From the NCBI GenBank assembly GCA_963834855.1, contig CAWIDH010000004.1, forward strand, positions 62,001-126,000: a stretch of DNA of 64,000 bases, written 5' to 3'. Of this stretch, positions 39,466-48,743 are shown in pieces. The DNA comes from DATJKD01 sp963834855. GTDB lineage: Bacteria > Pseudomonadota > Gammaproteobacteria > Steroidobacterales > Steroidobacteraceae. The notes below the pieces were generated by a model. It had not been told where the DNA came from and ran no database searches. It saw nothing but the letters and a program-made list of their open reading frames with translations. The translations under genes were made by a program, and so were the position numbers. The number at the start of each line of letters is the position of its first letter. Position 1 is the stretch's first letter.

Positions 39466-42297
39466 ATGTATCAGGCGCACAGGCTCGCGACACGGCGCGG
39501 GGTGGCCGCGGCATGCGCGGCCGCGACCCTCGCGTTCGCCGTCGCCGCGCCGGCGCAAGAGACACACGAAACACACGCCTGGGACCAGACCCTGTCGCGT
39601 ATCGCACCCGCGGTCGTGACCATCGAGATCGACCAGACCCGCGCCTTCGACACCGAGTGGAACCAGTCGAGCCAGGCAACGGGCTTCGTGGTCGACGCCG
39701 AGCGGGGGCTCATTCTCACCAATCGCCACGTCGTCACGCCCGGACCGGTCGTCGCGATGGCCGTGTTCCAGAACCGCGAGGAGGTCGAGCTGCAGGCCGT
39801 GTACCGCGACCCGGTGCACGATTTCGGGGTTTACCGCTACGACCCGGAGAAGCTGCGCTACACCGATCCGCCGGCGCTCGCCCTTTACCCCGAGGGCGCG
39901 CGCATCGGCACCGAGATCCGCGTCGTCGGCAACGACGCCGGGGAGCAGCTGTCCATCCTCCAGGGCACGCTCGCGCGGCTCGACCGCGAGGCGCCCGACT
40001 ACGGCATCGGCAAGTACAACGACTTCAACACGTTCTATTTCCAGGCCGCCTCGGGAACCTCGGGCGGGTCCTCGGGATCGCCGGTGCTAGACATCCGCGG
40101 TCGCGTCGTGGCGCTCAACGCTGGCGGCAGCACCGGCGCGGCGTCGAGCTTCTACCTGCCGCTCGGGCGCGTGCAGCGCGCGCTCGGGCTGATCCAGGAA
40201 GGCGAGCCGATCACGCGCGGCACGCTGCAGGCCGTGTTCCGCTACACGCCGTACGACGAGCTGGAGCGCCTTGGGCTGCTTCCGCAGACCGAGGAGGAAG
40301 CGCGCCGCGCCGCGCCCGGGCTGACGGGCATGCTGGTCGTGAGCGAGGTGCAGCCCGGCTCGGAAACCGAAGGCGCGCTGCAGCCGGGCGACATCCTGGT
40401 GCGCGTCGACGGGAAGCTCGTCACGACCTTCGAGCCGCTCGATGAGGTGCTCGATGCATCCGTCGGCGAGACGGTCACGCTCGAAGTGCAGCGTGGCGGA
40501 GAGGTGATCGAGAAGACGGTGCGTGTGCAGAACCTCCACGCCGTCACGCCCGACGAATACCTCGAGTTCGGCGACGCCGTGGTGCACGCGCTGTCCTACC
40601 AGATGGCACGTCACTTCAACGCGCCGGTCCGCGGCGTGTTCGTCGCCAGCCCCGGGTATTCGCTCGGCGCCGCCGGCGTGCCGCGCGGCGCGGTCATCAC
40701 GAGCGTCGCCGGCAAGCCGGTGGCCGCCCTGACCGACTTTACGGAGGCCGTCTCCGGCCTGCCGGATGGCGGCCACGCGGCCGTGCGCTATACCACGCTC
40801 GACGATCCGAAGGGGACGCAGACGCGGGTCATGCGCATGGACCGCCGCTGGTTCCCGGCGCGCCAATGCCGACGCGACGACGCCACCGGCTACTGGCCCT
40901 GCACCGACCTCCCCGCGCCGCCGCCCCCTGCCGAGGAGTCGGCGGCGCGCACATCCTTCGCGACCACCGGCTCGCCGATCGTCGATTCGCTGGCCGGCTC
41001 GCTCGTGCTGGTCAACTTCGACATGCCGTTCTCGGTAGCCGGCATCACCGAGCGCAACTACCACGGTACGGGCCTCATCGTGGACGCCGCACGCGGGCTC
41101 GTGGTCGTCGACCGGAACACGGTCCCGGTCGCGGTCGGCGACGTCGAGATCGTCATCGGCGGCTCGGTGGAGCTGCCGGGCCGCGTCGAATACGTGCATC
41201 CGTTGCACAACCTCGCCGTCCTGTCCTTTGACCCGAAGCTCCTGAATGGCACGCCGATCCGCGCCGCGCGTTTCGATGCACGCGAGCTCAGATCCGGCGA
41301 GGCCGTGACCGTCGTGGGTCTCGGTCCGGATTCGCGCCTGCGTTCGCAGTCGACGTCCGTGGCCTCGATCGAGCCCGTAGCCTTTCCCCTGTCGCGCACG
41401 CTGCAGTTCCGCGACGCGAACCTGGAGGTCGCGAGCCTGGTCAACCCGCCGACCGAGTTCGACGGCGTGATCGCCGGACCGCGCGGCGAAATCCGCGCGC
41501 TGTGGTCGAGCTTCTCGGCGGAAAACGGCCGCGAGCTCGTGCAGTTGAACCGCGGCATCCCGGCGGAGGTCGTGGTGGAAGCGCTCGAGGCGGCGCGCAG
41601 CCACCGGCCCCTGTACTCGCTCGAGGTGGAGCTCACCACCGTTTCGCTCTCGGCGGCGCGTCAGCTCGGCGCGCCGGAAGAGTGGCTGCGCCGCATGGAA
41701 GCGCACAGCCCCGCCCGCCGCCAGGTGCTTTCCGTCGCGCGCGTGGTCGCAGGCTCGCCCGCGGTGGGTGTGCTGCGTGAGGGCGACCTGCTGCTCGCGA
41801 TCGACGGCAAGCCGGTGAACCGCTTCCGCGAAGTGGAACGCGCCTCGCAGGCGCCTCAGGTTTCGCTCACGGTCGTGCGCGACGGCGCCGAGCAGGTGCT
41901 CACCGTCACCACCGCCGCGCTGCGCGGCACGGACATCGATCGGCTCCTCGTCTGGGCCGGCGCGGTGCTGCACGCTCCGCACCGCGCGATGGCGCAGCAG
42001 CGGGGAATCCCGCCCGACGGCGTGTTCGTCGCGTATTTCTCCTATGGCTCGCCGGCCACTCGCTACCAGCTGTTCGCGGGTCGCCGTATCGTCGAGGTCG
42101 ACGGTCGCCCGACGCCGGATCTCGACGCGTTCATCGAGGCCGTGCAGGGGCGCCCGGATCGCGCGGCCCTGCGGCTGCGGACGATCACGTGGAACGGCTC
42201 CACCGACGTGATCACTCTCAAGCTCGACAAGCACTACTGGCCAACCTATGAGCTGGTTCGCAGCCCGGCAGGATGGGAGCGCCACGAACTCGATTGA
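39466..42297 (+). CDS. Large double-HtrA serine-protease/PDZ protein (Nma111-like)
   Basis: 943 residues with a signal peptide (VAAACAAATLAFAVAAPAQ). The first trypsin-like domain has His in LTNRHVVTPG, Asp in VHDFGVYRY and Ser in ASGTSGGSSGSPV. PDZ domains follow (GALQPGDILVRVDGK; GVPRGAVITSVAGKPV). A second protease-like domain keeps VVDRNTVPVAV and LHNLAVLSFDP but has lost the catalytic Ser motif (FDGVIAGPRGEI). More PDZ repeats close it (VLREGDLLLAIDGKPV). This layout is that of yeast Nma111/Ynm3, here with an export signal. It is probably periplasmic or outer-membrane-facing. Confidence 0.85.
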   Translation: MYQAHRLATRRGVAAACAAATLAFAVAAPAQETHETHAWDQTLSRIAPAVVTIEIDQTRAFDTEWNQSSQATGFVVDAERGLILTNRHVVTPGPVVAMAVFQNREEVELQAVYRDPVHDFGVYRYDPEKLRYTDPPALALYPEGARIGTEIRVVGNDAGEQLSILQGTLARLDREAPDYGIGKYNDFNTFYFQAASGTSGGSSGSPVLDIRGRVVALNAGGSTGAASSFYLPLGRVQRALGLIQEGEPITRGTLQAVFRYTPYDELERLGLLPQTEEEARRAAPGLTGMLVVSEVQPGSETEGALQPGDILVRVDGKLVTTFEPLDEVLDASVGETVTLEVQRGGEVIEKTVRVQNLHAVTPDEYLEFGDAVVHALSYQMARHFNAPVRGVFVASPGYSLGAAGVPRGAVITSVAGKPVAALTDFTEAVSGLPDGGHAAVRYTTLDDPKGTQTRVMRMDRRWFPARQCRRDDATGYWPCTDLPAPPPPAEESAARTSFATTGSPIVDSLAGSLVLVNFDMPFSVAGITERNYHGTGLIVDAARGLVVVDRNTVPVAVGDVEIVIGGSVELPGRVEYVHPLHNLAVLSFDPKLLNGTPIRAARFDARELRSGEAVTVVGLGPDSRLRSQSTSVASIEPVAFPLSRTLQFRDANLEVASLVNPPTEFDGVIAGPRGEIRALWSSFSAENGRELVQLNRGIPAEVVVEALEAARSHRPLYSLEVELTTVSLSAARQLGAPEEWLRRMEAHSPARRQVLSVARVVAGSPAVGVLREGDLLLAIDGKPVNRFREVERASQAPQVSLTVVRDGAEQVLTVTTAALRGTDIDRLLVWAGAVLHAPHRAMAQQRGIPPDGVFVAYFSYGSPATRYQLFAGRRIVEVDGRPTPDLDAFIEAVQGRPDRAALRLRTITWNGSTDVITLKLDKHYWPTYELVRSPAGWERHELD

Positions 42298-42312
42298 GGC
42301 TATGATTCGAGG

Positions 42313-43356
42313 ATGGTGACGGTACGGATCCCCCAGGCTGAGATCGATCTTGCGGTCATCGCGCTGCGCGAGGGCGACGTGATCGCGTTTCCGACCGAAA
42401 CCGTGTACGGACTCGGCGCGGACGCGCAGAACACGCAGGCAATCCGCCGCATCTTCGAGCTGAAGGGTCGGCCGACCAATCATCCGCTGATCGTGCACAT
42501 CGATCATCCGCGATCGCTCACACGCTGGGCGCTGTCCGTTCCGCCGCAGGCGCAGGAGCTGGCCGAGCAGTTCTGGCCGGGCCCGCTCACGCTCGTGCTG
42601 CGCCGCGCGCCCGCCGTCGACCCGACGATCACCGGCGGGCAGGACACGATCGCGGTGCGCGTGCCGGGTCACCCGGTCGCACAGCAGCTGCTGCGCGCAT
42701 TCGGCAGCGGCGTCGCCGCGCCGTCGGCGAACCGCTACGGGCACGTGAGCCCGACACGCGCCGAGCACGTCCGCGAGGACTTCGGCGACGACGTCCGGAT
42801 CGTGCTCGACGGCGGCGACTGCAAGCTGGGCCTCGAATCGACCATCGTCTCCTGCGTCGAGGATGCACCGCGCGTGCTGCGGCCGGGGGCGATCACGCTC
42901 TCCCAGCTGCGCGCCGTCGTCCCGGGCGTCCGCGCGGGGGGCGACGTCGCCGCGACCAGGGTGCCCGGCTCCGACGTGAAGCACTACGCGCCGCGGACCC
43001 CGCTCAGCATCGTCACCAGCAGGACGCTCGAGGAAGTGGTCGCGCAGATGACGGTCGAGCATGAGCGCGTCGCCGTGCTCGCCACGCGCCCGCCGCGGCT
43101 CGCGAACAAGTTCATGACCTGGATCAACGCCGGCCGTCGCGCGGAGCTCTACGCGCGCGAGCTCTACGTCAACCTGCGCACGCTGGACAAGTCGGGCGCG
43201 CGCGAGATCCTGGTCGAGGAAGTCCCGGTCGGCGAGCCCTGGGATGCGGTGCGCGACCGGCTGCGTCGCGCGGCGTCTGCGGAGAACGTCGTTGCCGTGG
43301 ACCCCGACATCGCCGCCTTGCGGGCGGACATGGGCGAGGACACGGGCTACCCATGA
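42313..43356 (+). CDS. tsaC: L-threonylcarbamoyladenylate synthase, Sua5 type
   Basis: 347 residues, longer than YrdC because of the C-terminal Sua5 domain. The YrdC domain has VIAFPTETVYGLGADAQNT, FELKGRPTNHPLIVHI, QFWPGPLTLVLRRA and VAAPSANRYGHVSPT. The Sua5 part has PGSDVKHYAPRTPL. It makes threonylcarbamoyl-AMP for t6A37 in tRNA. The start is 16 bases after the protease-like gene, and the stop overlaps the decarboxylase start. Confidence 0.94.
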   Translation: MVTVRIPQAEIDLAVIALREGDVIAFPTETVYGLGADAQNTQAIRRIFELKGRPTNHPLIVHIDHPRSLTRWALSVPPQAQELAEQFWPGPLTLVLRRAPAVDPTITGGQDTIAVRVPGHPVAQQLLRAFGSGVAAPSANRYGHVSPTRAEHVREDFGDDVRIVLDGGDCKLGLESTIVSCVEDAPRVLRPGAITLSQLRAVVPGVRAGGDVAATRVPGSDVKHYAPRTPLSIVTSRTLEEVVAQMTVEHERVAVLATRPPRLANKFMTWINAGRRAELYARELYVNLRTLDKSGAREILVEEVPVGEPWDAVRDRLRRAASAENVVAVDPDIAALRADMGEDTGYP

Positions 43357-44532
43357 CCGGCAGCTCGGGCCGGCGCGCGGCGCGGCCGGCGACGGGTCCT
43401 TCGCTCGCCGGCATCAAGAGCCTGGTCGTGGAGCACGGTACGCCGCTCCTGATCGTCGATTGCGGCGTCGTGCGCCGGCAGTACCTGAGCTTGAAACGCG
43501 CGCTGCCGGGCGTCGATCTCTACTACGCGCTGAAGCCGCTGCCGGTTGCGGCGGTCGTGGCGGAGCTTAAGGATCTCGGCGCGTGCTTCGACGTCGCGAC
43601 CAGCGGCGAAGTGCGGCTGATCCGCGCCCAGGGCGTGGCCCCGGAGCGCTGCATGCACACGCACCCGATCAAGAGCGCCGCGGAAATCGCATCGGCGTTG
43701 CGTCACGGGATCCGCCGCTTCGTGGTCGACAACCCGGACGAGCTGCGCAAGTTCACCCGGCACCGCGCGCGCACAGAGCTGCTGCTGCGCGTCTCGTTCC
43801 GCAACCCCGCGGCGGTGGTGGACCTGTCCCGGAAGTTCGGCTGCGAGCCCGCCGCCGTGCCCGCGCTGCTCGAGATGGCCGCGGACCTCGGAATCACGGT
43901 GCGCGGGCTGTCCTTCCACGTCGGCTCGCAGGTGGCCGACCCCTCGAAGTATGCCGAGGCGATCGCCGCCTGTCGCGACCTCATGGCGGACGCGGCCGCG
44001 CGCGGCTTCAGGAGCCTCGATGTGCTCGACATCGGCGGCGGCTTTCCCCGTCGCCTACCGCGACGGGACGATCCCCATCCGGCAGTTCTGCCAGCCGATC
44101 CGCATCGCGCTGTCTCACCTGCCGAAGACCATTCGCGTGATCGCCGAGCCCGGTCGCTTCATCGCCGGCCCGGCCGGTACCTGCGTGGCGTCGGTCGCGG
44201 GCCGCGCGCAACGCGAGGGCCGCTGGTGGTACTACCTCGACGACGGGTTGTACGGCTCCTTCAGCGGGCAGCTTTACGATCATGCCTCGTACCCGCTCGA
44301 GAGCATCGGTGGCCTGGGCCCGCGCCACCCGTCGGTGCTCGCCGGGCCTACCTGCGACAGCATCGACGTGATCCGCGAGGACGTGCCGCTGCCGGAGCTC
44401 AGGATCGGCGATCTCGTCGTGGGCCGGATGATGGGCGCATACACCGTCGCGCACGCCACCGACTTCAATTTCATCCCGCGGGCGAAGATCGTCGCGATCG
44501 GGCGCAGCGCGCGCGGCGGCGATGCGGGTTGA
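43353..44532 (+). pseudogene. Eukaryote-type ornithine/lysine decarboxylase, single frameshift
   Basis: A fold-III PLP decarboxylase: the PLP Lys in LYYALKPLPVAA, HVGSQ, LDIGGGFP, IAEPGRFIAGPAG and the ODC-specific Cys motif LAGPTCDSIDVI. The order and the Cys motif point to ornithine (or ornithine/lysine) decarboxylase rather than diaminopimelate decarboxylase. The frame breaks at 44047-44050: TTTCCCCGTC holds one extra C; without it FPVAYRDGTIPIRQF follows FP exactly. The corrected protein has about 392 residues. Overlaps the tsaC stop and the ComB-like start, so it is embedded in a tight operon. Confidence 0.85.
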
Positions 44533-45232
44533 GATCGCGGATGGCGTCGCGGGCGCGCGTGCGGCGCGCGGGACGGCCGTGATCATCGACGTGTTCCGCG
44601 CCTGCACCACGATTGCCTGCGCAATCGCCGCGGGCGCAGCGCGTGTGCTGCCGGTGGGCGAGGTCGAGGAGGCACGCGCGTTGAGGGCCTGGCACCCCGA
44701 CGCGCTGCTCGCGGGCGAGCGTCATGCACGCAGGCTCCCCGGCTTCGATGCGGGCAATTCGCCGACCGAGCTGGCCGCCTTCGACCTGCGCGGCCGCACG
44801 CTGCTGCACACGACGCACGCCGGGATCCAGGGGCTCGTCAATGCGACCGACGCCGAGGAGGTGCTTACCGGTGCGTTCGTCAACATCTCGGCGGTCGCCG
44901 CCTACCTCGCGGCGCGCCGCCCCGCGCAGGTGACGCTCGTGCGGATGGGACACGAGGCGCGCGAGCGCTGCGTCGAGGACGATCTCTGCGCCCAATGTCT
45001 CGTCGACCTGTTGCAGGGTGGCGACCCGGAGCTGAAACGCGTGCGCCAGCTCCTGCGCGATGCGCCGGCGGCCCGGAAGTTCTTCGACCCCGCCTGTGAG
45101 TGGGCGCCGCCGGGCGACTTCGACATCTGCACCGACGTCGACCGGTTCGATTTCGTGCTGCGGCTGCGGCACGCAGCCGACCTGCCCCTCGAGCTCGAAC
45201 GCCTCGACCCGCCGTGGACCGCGGCCACCTGA
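44522..45232 (+). CDS. ComB-family (2-phosphosulfolactate phosphatase-like) protein
   Basis: 236 residues. Marks of ComB are AVIIDVFRACTTIACAIAAG, LLAGERHARRLPGFDAGNSP, a THAG substitution for the usual TTNGT loop, and VTLVRMGHEARERCVEDDL. The original family enzyme acts in coenzyme M synthesis, but many bacterial members lack that pathway and have other roles. The glycine and acidic metal ligands are kept. It overlaps the decarboxylase 3' end and is followed by a transporter gene. Confidence 0.82.
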   Translation: MRVEIADGVAGARAARGTAVIIDVFRACTTIACAIAAGAARVLPVGEVEEARALRAWHPDALLAGERHARRLPGFDAGNSPTELAAFDLRGRTLLHTTHAGIQGLVNATDAEEVLTGAFVNISAVAAYLAARRPAQVTLVRMGHEARERCVEDDLCAQCLVDLLQGGDPELKRVRQLLRDAPAARKFFDPACEWAPPGDFDICTDVDRFDFVLRLRHAADLPLELERLDPPWTAAT

Positions 45233-45233
45233 G

Positions 45234-46472
45234 ATGAGCGTACCGGGCCAGGCCGCTCCAGGCGGCGTCGAGGTGGCAGGCGTGCCGCTCGAGTTCCTGC
45301 TCTTCGGCCTGACGCTGCTGGGCGTCGCGTTGTTCCATCACCGCACGCTGGAAGTGGCGCTCGCGGGGCTCGCGGCGATCGTCGCGTACAAGCTCGCGGC
45401 GTCCGGTTTCCACGGCGTGCCGGGGCTCGCCGGGCTCGCGCAGCACCTGCGCCTCGAGTGGGTCGTGCTCGCGAACCTGTTCGGGCTGCTGATGGGGTTC
45501 GCCCTGCTGTCGCGGCATTTCGAGGAAAGCGCGGTCCCGCGGAGGCTCCCGGACTACCTGCCCGACGACTGGCGCGGCTGCTTCGTGCTGCTCGTGATGG
45601 TCTTCGTGCTGTCGAGCTTCCTCGACAACATCGCGGCCGCGCTGATCGGCGGCACCGTGGCGCGCACCGTGCTCCGCGAGCGCGTTCACCTGGGCTACAT
45701 CGCCGCGCTGGTCGCCGCCTCCAATGCCGGAGGCTCGGGCAGCGTCATCGGCGACACCACGACCACCATGATGTGGATCGACGGCGTGGCCGCGGGCGAC
45801 GTGCTGCATGCCTATGTGGCCGCCGGCGTCGCGCTCGTCGTATTCGGGATCCCGGCATCGCTGCAGCAGCACCGCTACGCGCCGATCGCCCGGGGCGCGG
45901 CAGCCGGCGTGCGGATCGACGGCGCACGACTGGCCATCGTCGCCTTCATCCTGCTGGCGGCCATCGTCGTCAACGTGATCACCAATCTCCGCTTTCCGGG
46001 TCTCGCGGAGCGCTTTCCATTCCTGGGCGTGGCCGTCTGGGCGGCGCTGCTGCTGGCTGCGCCCGTGCGGCAGCCGGACTGGTCCGTGCTGCCGGCAACG
46101 CTGCGCGGGACGATCTTCCTGCTGGCGCTGGTGCTCTGCGCCTCGTTGATGCCGGTGGAGCGCCTGCCGCCGGCGTCGTGGCATACCACGCTCGGTCTCG
46201 GGTTCGTCTCGGCCGTGTTCGACAACATCCCGCTCACCAAGCTCGCACTCACGCAGGGCGGTTACGATTGGGGCATGCTCGCGTATGCGGTCGGCTTCGG
46301 CGGGTCGATGATCTGGTTCGGATCGTCGGCGGGGGTGGCGATCACGAACCTGTTTCCGGAAGGACGGTCGGTGGGCGGATGGCTCAAGGCGGGCTGGCAC
46401 GTTGCGCTTGCCTACGTGCTCGGCTTCGCCGCGCTGCTGCTGACCCTCGGCTGGCAGCCCCATGGACCCTGA
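45234..46472 (+). CDS. NhaD/ArsB-like ion-transporter-superfamily membrane protein
   Basis: 412 residues with ten or so hydrophobic segments. Conserved ion-transporter signatures are VFVLSSFLDNIAAALIGGTV and SAVFDNIPLTKLAL, both with the Asp-Asn pair, plus SNAGGSGSVIGDTTTTMMW. This is the NhaD-type or citrate-like transporter layout; the ion is undetermined, with Na+/H+ exchange being the commonest assignment. The ATG at 45234 lies immediately after the ComB-like stop. The 3' end overlaps the HAD gene by 11 bases. Confidence 0.85.
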   Translation: MSVPGQAAPGGVEVAGVPLEFLLFGLTLLGVALFHHRTLEVALAGLAAIVAYKLAASGFHGVPGLAGLAQHLRLEWVVLANLFGLLMGFALLSRHFEESAVPRRLPDYLPDDWRGCFVLLVMVFVLSSFLDNIAAALIGGTVARTVLRERVHLGYIAALVAASNAGGSGSVIGDTTTTMMWIDGVAAGDVLHAYVAAGVALVVFGIPASLQQHRYAPIARGAAAGVRIDGARLAIVAFILLAAIVVNVITNLRFPGLAERFPFLGVAVWAALLLAAPVRQPDWSVLPATLRGTIFLLALVLCASLMPVERLPPASWHTTLGLGFVSAVFDNIPLTKLALTQGGYDWGMLAYAVGFGGSMIWFGSSAGVAITNLFPEGRSVGGWLKAGWHVALAYVLGFAALLLTLGWQPHGP

Positions 46473-47097
46473 GCGCCCCGTGATCGAGAGCGTCGTGTTC
46501 GACGTGGGCAACGTGCTGGTGCCGCTCAACTACGGGCCGTTCCTCGCGTTCCTGGCCGAGTCCGGCGTCGACCTCACGGACGTGCCGGGCTGGCTTACGC
46601 GCATAGGCATGGATGAGCACGAGCGCGGCGAGCTGCGCGGCGAGGCGTTCCTCGAGCGACTGGCGCGCACGTCGGGCCGCGTGCTCGACCCGCAGCGCCT
46701 GAAATCCAGCTGGCTGGACATGTTCGACCGATCGGAGCCCATGTTCGACCTCGCGACCGGGTTGATGTCGGGGTATCGCGTATACCTGCTCTCGAACGTC
46801 GGGGAACTGCACTGGGAGTATCTCGACCGGCGCTACGGGCTCGAGCGGCTGGTGCACGGCGCGCTCACCTCGTTCCGCGCCGGTGCGGTCAAGCCGACCG
46901 CGGCAATCTTTCACGAAGCCGAGCGAAGGTTCGGTCTCGAGCCCGCCCGCACGGTATTCATCGACGACCTCGGTGCCAACGTCCGTGGGGCCGAGGCCTG
47001 CGGCTGGCACGCCATCGAGCACCGCGACCCAGCGGCGACGCGTGCGGCGCTCCGCCGCCTCGACGTCCTCCTGCCGGCGGCTTTCGCGGGGGCCTGA
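46462..47097 (+). CDS. HAD-family hydrolase
   Basis: 211 residues. Motif I is VVFDVGNVLVPL, with the nucleophile Asp but Val/Asn where the usual second Asp is, as in the YihX-like group. Motif II is VYLLSNVGE. Motif III Lys lies in AGAVKPTAAIF, and motif IV is TVFIDDLGANVRGAEACGW. It is probably a soluble sugar-phosphate or nucleotide phosphatase. It overlaps the transporter gene and is followed after three bases by the HIT gene. Confidence 0.88.
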   Translation: MDPERPVIESVVFDVGNVLVPLNYGPFLAFLAESGVDLTDVPGWLTRIGMDEHERGELRGEAFLERLARTSGRVLDPQRLKSSWLDMFDRSEPMFDLATGLMSGYRVYLLSNVGELHWEYLDRRYGLERLVHGALTSFRAGAVKPTAAIFHEAERRFGLEPARTVFIDDLGANVRGAEACGWHAIEHRDPAATRAALRRLDVLLPAAFAGA

Positions 47098-47100
47098 CCC

Positions 47101-47559
47101 GTGCTGTCCCTGGGTCTGACCGCGATCCACCGCCGCGTCGCCGCCTGCCGCGCGGGCGCCGACCCCACGCTCATCGCGCGCGTGCCGTCGGGCTGGGCGG
47201 TGATGGGCGATCCGCAGGTGCTCGCGGGCTACTGCCTGCTGTTGCCCGACCCCGTCGTGCCGGACCTGAACGCCCTCCCGGCGACGGGGCAGGCGGCTTT
47301 CCTCGCCGACATGGCGCGCCTGGGCGATGTGTTGCAAGCCCTGACGGGAGCCGTGCGCATCAACTACGCGATCTTCGGCAACGTCGAGCCCGCACTGCAC
47401 GCGCACGTGTTCCCGCGGTACGCGACCGAGCCGCCAGACCTGCAGACGGCTCATCCCTGGGCCTATGACTGGTCGCGGGCCCGCGCATTCGATCGCGACC
47501 GGGACGGAGATCTGCTGCGGGCGCTCCGTGAACGGCTGGCCGCCGTGAGCCCAGCCTGA
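47101..47559 (+). CDS. HIT-like family protein
   Basis: 152 residues starting at GTG. The fold is recognisable from AGYCLLLPDPVVPDLNALP, the helix AAFLADMARLGDVLQALTG, INYAIFGNVEPALHAHVFPRY and the Tyr/Trp-rich tail. The His triad is shortened to HAHVF, so nucleotide hydrolase activity is uncertain. It ends the six-gene run tsaC-odc-comB-transporter-HAD-HIT. Confidence 0.75.
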   Translation: MLSLGLTAIHRRVAACRAGADPTLIARVPSGWAVMGDPQVLAGYCLLLPDPVVPDLNALPATGQAAFLADMARLGDVLQALTGAVRINYAIFGNVEPALHAHVFPRYATEPPDLQTAHPWAYDWSRARAFDRDRDGDLLRALRERLAAVSPA

Positions 47560-47605
47560 GCTCGCAGCCCGCCGCGGAGGGGCCGCGTCCGTCCGCATGA
47601 CCGCT

Positions 47606-47651
47606 GCGCGCCCGTGTCCTACAAGCGATACGCGCCCGCGTCCTACAAGCG
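47606..47651 (+). repeat. Tandem 24-base duplication upstream of the M23 gene
   Basis: GCGCGCCCGTGTCCTACAAGC-GATA and then CGCGCCCGCGTCCTACAAGCG form two near-identical units in the 263-base stretch 47560-47822. Nothing else convincing was seen in this stretch apart from the likely promoter region of the following gene. Confidence 0.6.
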
Positions 47652-47822
47652 CGCCATGCCCTCGGAAATCACGATATTGCGCTCCGTTGTTTGCCGATCT
47701 CGACGGGATGCATCAAGCTGTGGTCGTGCACACCCCAAGGATCCGTGAGGACCGTCGAGTATCTGGACAAATGCAACGGTTCAAGCCTAGAAATCCGGCC
47801 CGGTCAGGTTAACCTCCCGGGC

Positions 47823-48743
47823 ATGGACCGCGTCATCCGACTCCGCCCCCTCCTGTTCTTCGCCGCCTGCCTCGTGCTCGCGGCGGGGCCGGCCGTGGCC
47901 GCGGTGTACCGCTACAAGGACAAGAACGGCCAGTGGGTATTCGCCGACCGGAAGCCCGACGCGCCACAGACAGTCGAGCCAGTCAACGTCAAGAACGGCG
48001 GCGCCTCGCCGCGCATCGCCGTGGAGCCGCGCTCGACGCCGAGCGGTATCTCGATCGTGGCGGTCAACGAATGCCGCTGCAGCGTCGAGTTCGGGCTGCG
48101 CGTCGGCAAGATGGGGGACGTCCAGACCGTTCGCGCCACCGTGGCTCCGCGCTCGGAGCAGCAACTGGTGTCGCTGCCCGCGACCAAGGGCAAGAGCGAG
48201 ATCCCCTTCGATTTCGGTTACGTCATCGGCGTGCCGGGTGCGGAACACTCCCCCAACGGACCGTACCACGCCCCGTTCGCGAACGCGCGCAGCTTCCAGG
48301 TAAGCCAGGCACCACCGGACCGATTCACGCACATCGATCCCGCGAGCCGCTACGCGGTGGATTTCTCGATGCCGGAGGGCAGCGCGGTGCACGCCGCGCG
48401 CGAGGGTGTCGTCATCAACGTCGCGCACAAGTTCTTCCGTGGCAGCCTCGCGCCATCGAGCCAGGACGAGGCCAACTTCGTGCAGATCCTGCACGACGAC
48501 GGCACGAACGCGATCTACGCGCACCTGCAGATGGATTCGATCCGCGTGCGGCCGGGACAGCGCGTGAAGCGTGGCGAGTACATCGCCAATTCCGGCAACA
48601 CCGGCTTCACAAGCGGCCCGCATCTGCACTTCGTGGTGATGCGCAACGCGGGCATGAGGAGCGTGTCCGTCCCGGTGACTTTCGCCGGCCCGGGCAACTC
48701 CGTCGTCTCGGCGCGCACGGGCTCGACGCTCACGGCCTACTGA
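47823..48743 (+). CDS. DUF4124-M23 peptidase (LytM-type) exported protein
   Basis: 306 residues. The signal peptide is LLFFAACLVLAAGPAVA-A. A DUF4124 N-terminal domain (VYRYKDKNGQWVFADRKPD) is followed by a beta linker and a C-terminal M23 domain, with metal ligands in the HIDPASRYAVDFSMPEG segment and SGPHLHFVVM. The last zinc His and catalytic His are therefore present. It should cut peptidoglycan cross-links or regulate a hydrolase. The ATG at 47823 is the natural start for the signal peptide. The stop overlaps the convergent YyaL stop by seven bases. Confidence 0.88.
   Translation: MDRVIRLRPLLFFAACLVLAAGPAVAAVYRYKDKNGQWVFADRKPDAPQTVEPVNVKNGGASPRIAVEPRSTPSGISIVAVNECRCSVEFGLRVGKMGDVQTVRATVAPRSEQQLVSLPATKGKSEIPFDFGYVIGVPGAEHSPNGPYHAPFANARSFQVSQAPPDRFTHIDPASRYAVDFSMPEGSAVHAAREGVVINVAHKFFRGSLAPSSQDEANFVQILHDDGTNAIYAHLQMDSIRVRPGQRVKRGEYIANSGNTGFTSGPHLHFVVMRNAGMRSVSVPVTFAGPGNSVVSARTGSTLTAY

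Noticed and set aside
40087..43062. A 991-codon open frame on the minus strand opposite the HtrA-like gene
   Set aside because: High-GC antisense shadow: low-complexity His/Arg/Asp-rich translation, no recognisable fold, and the plus strand carries clear families throughout.
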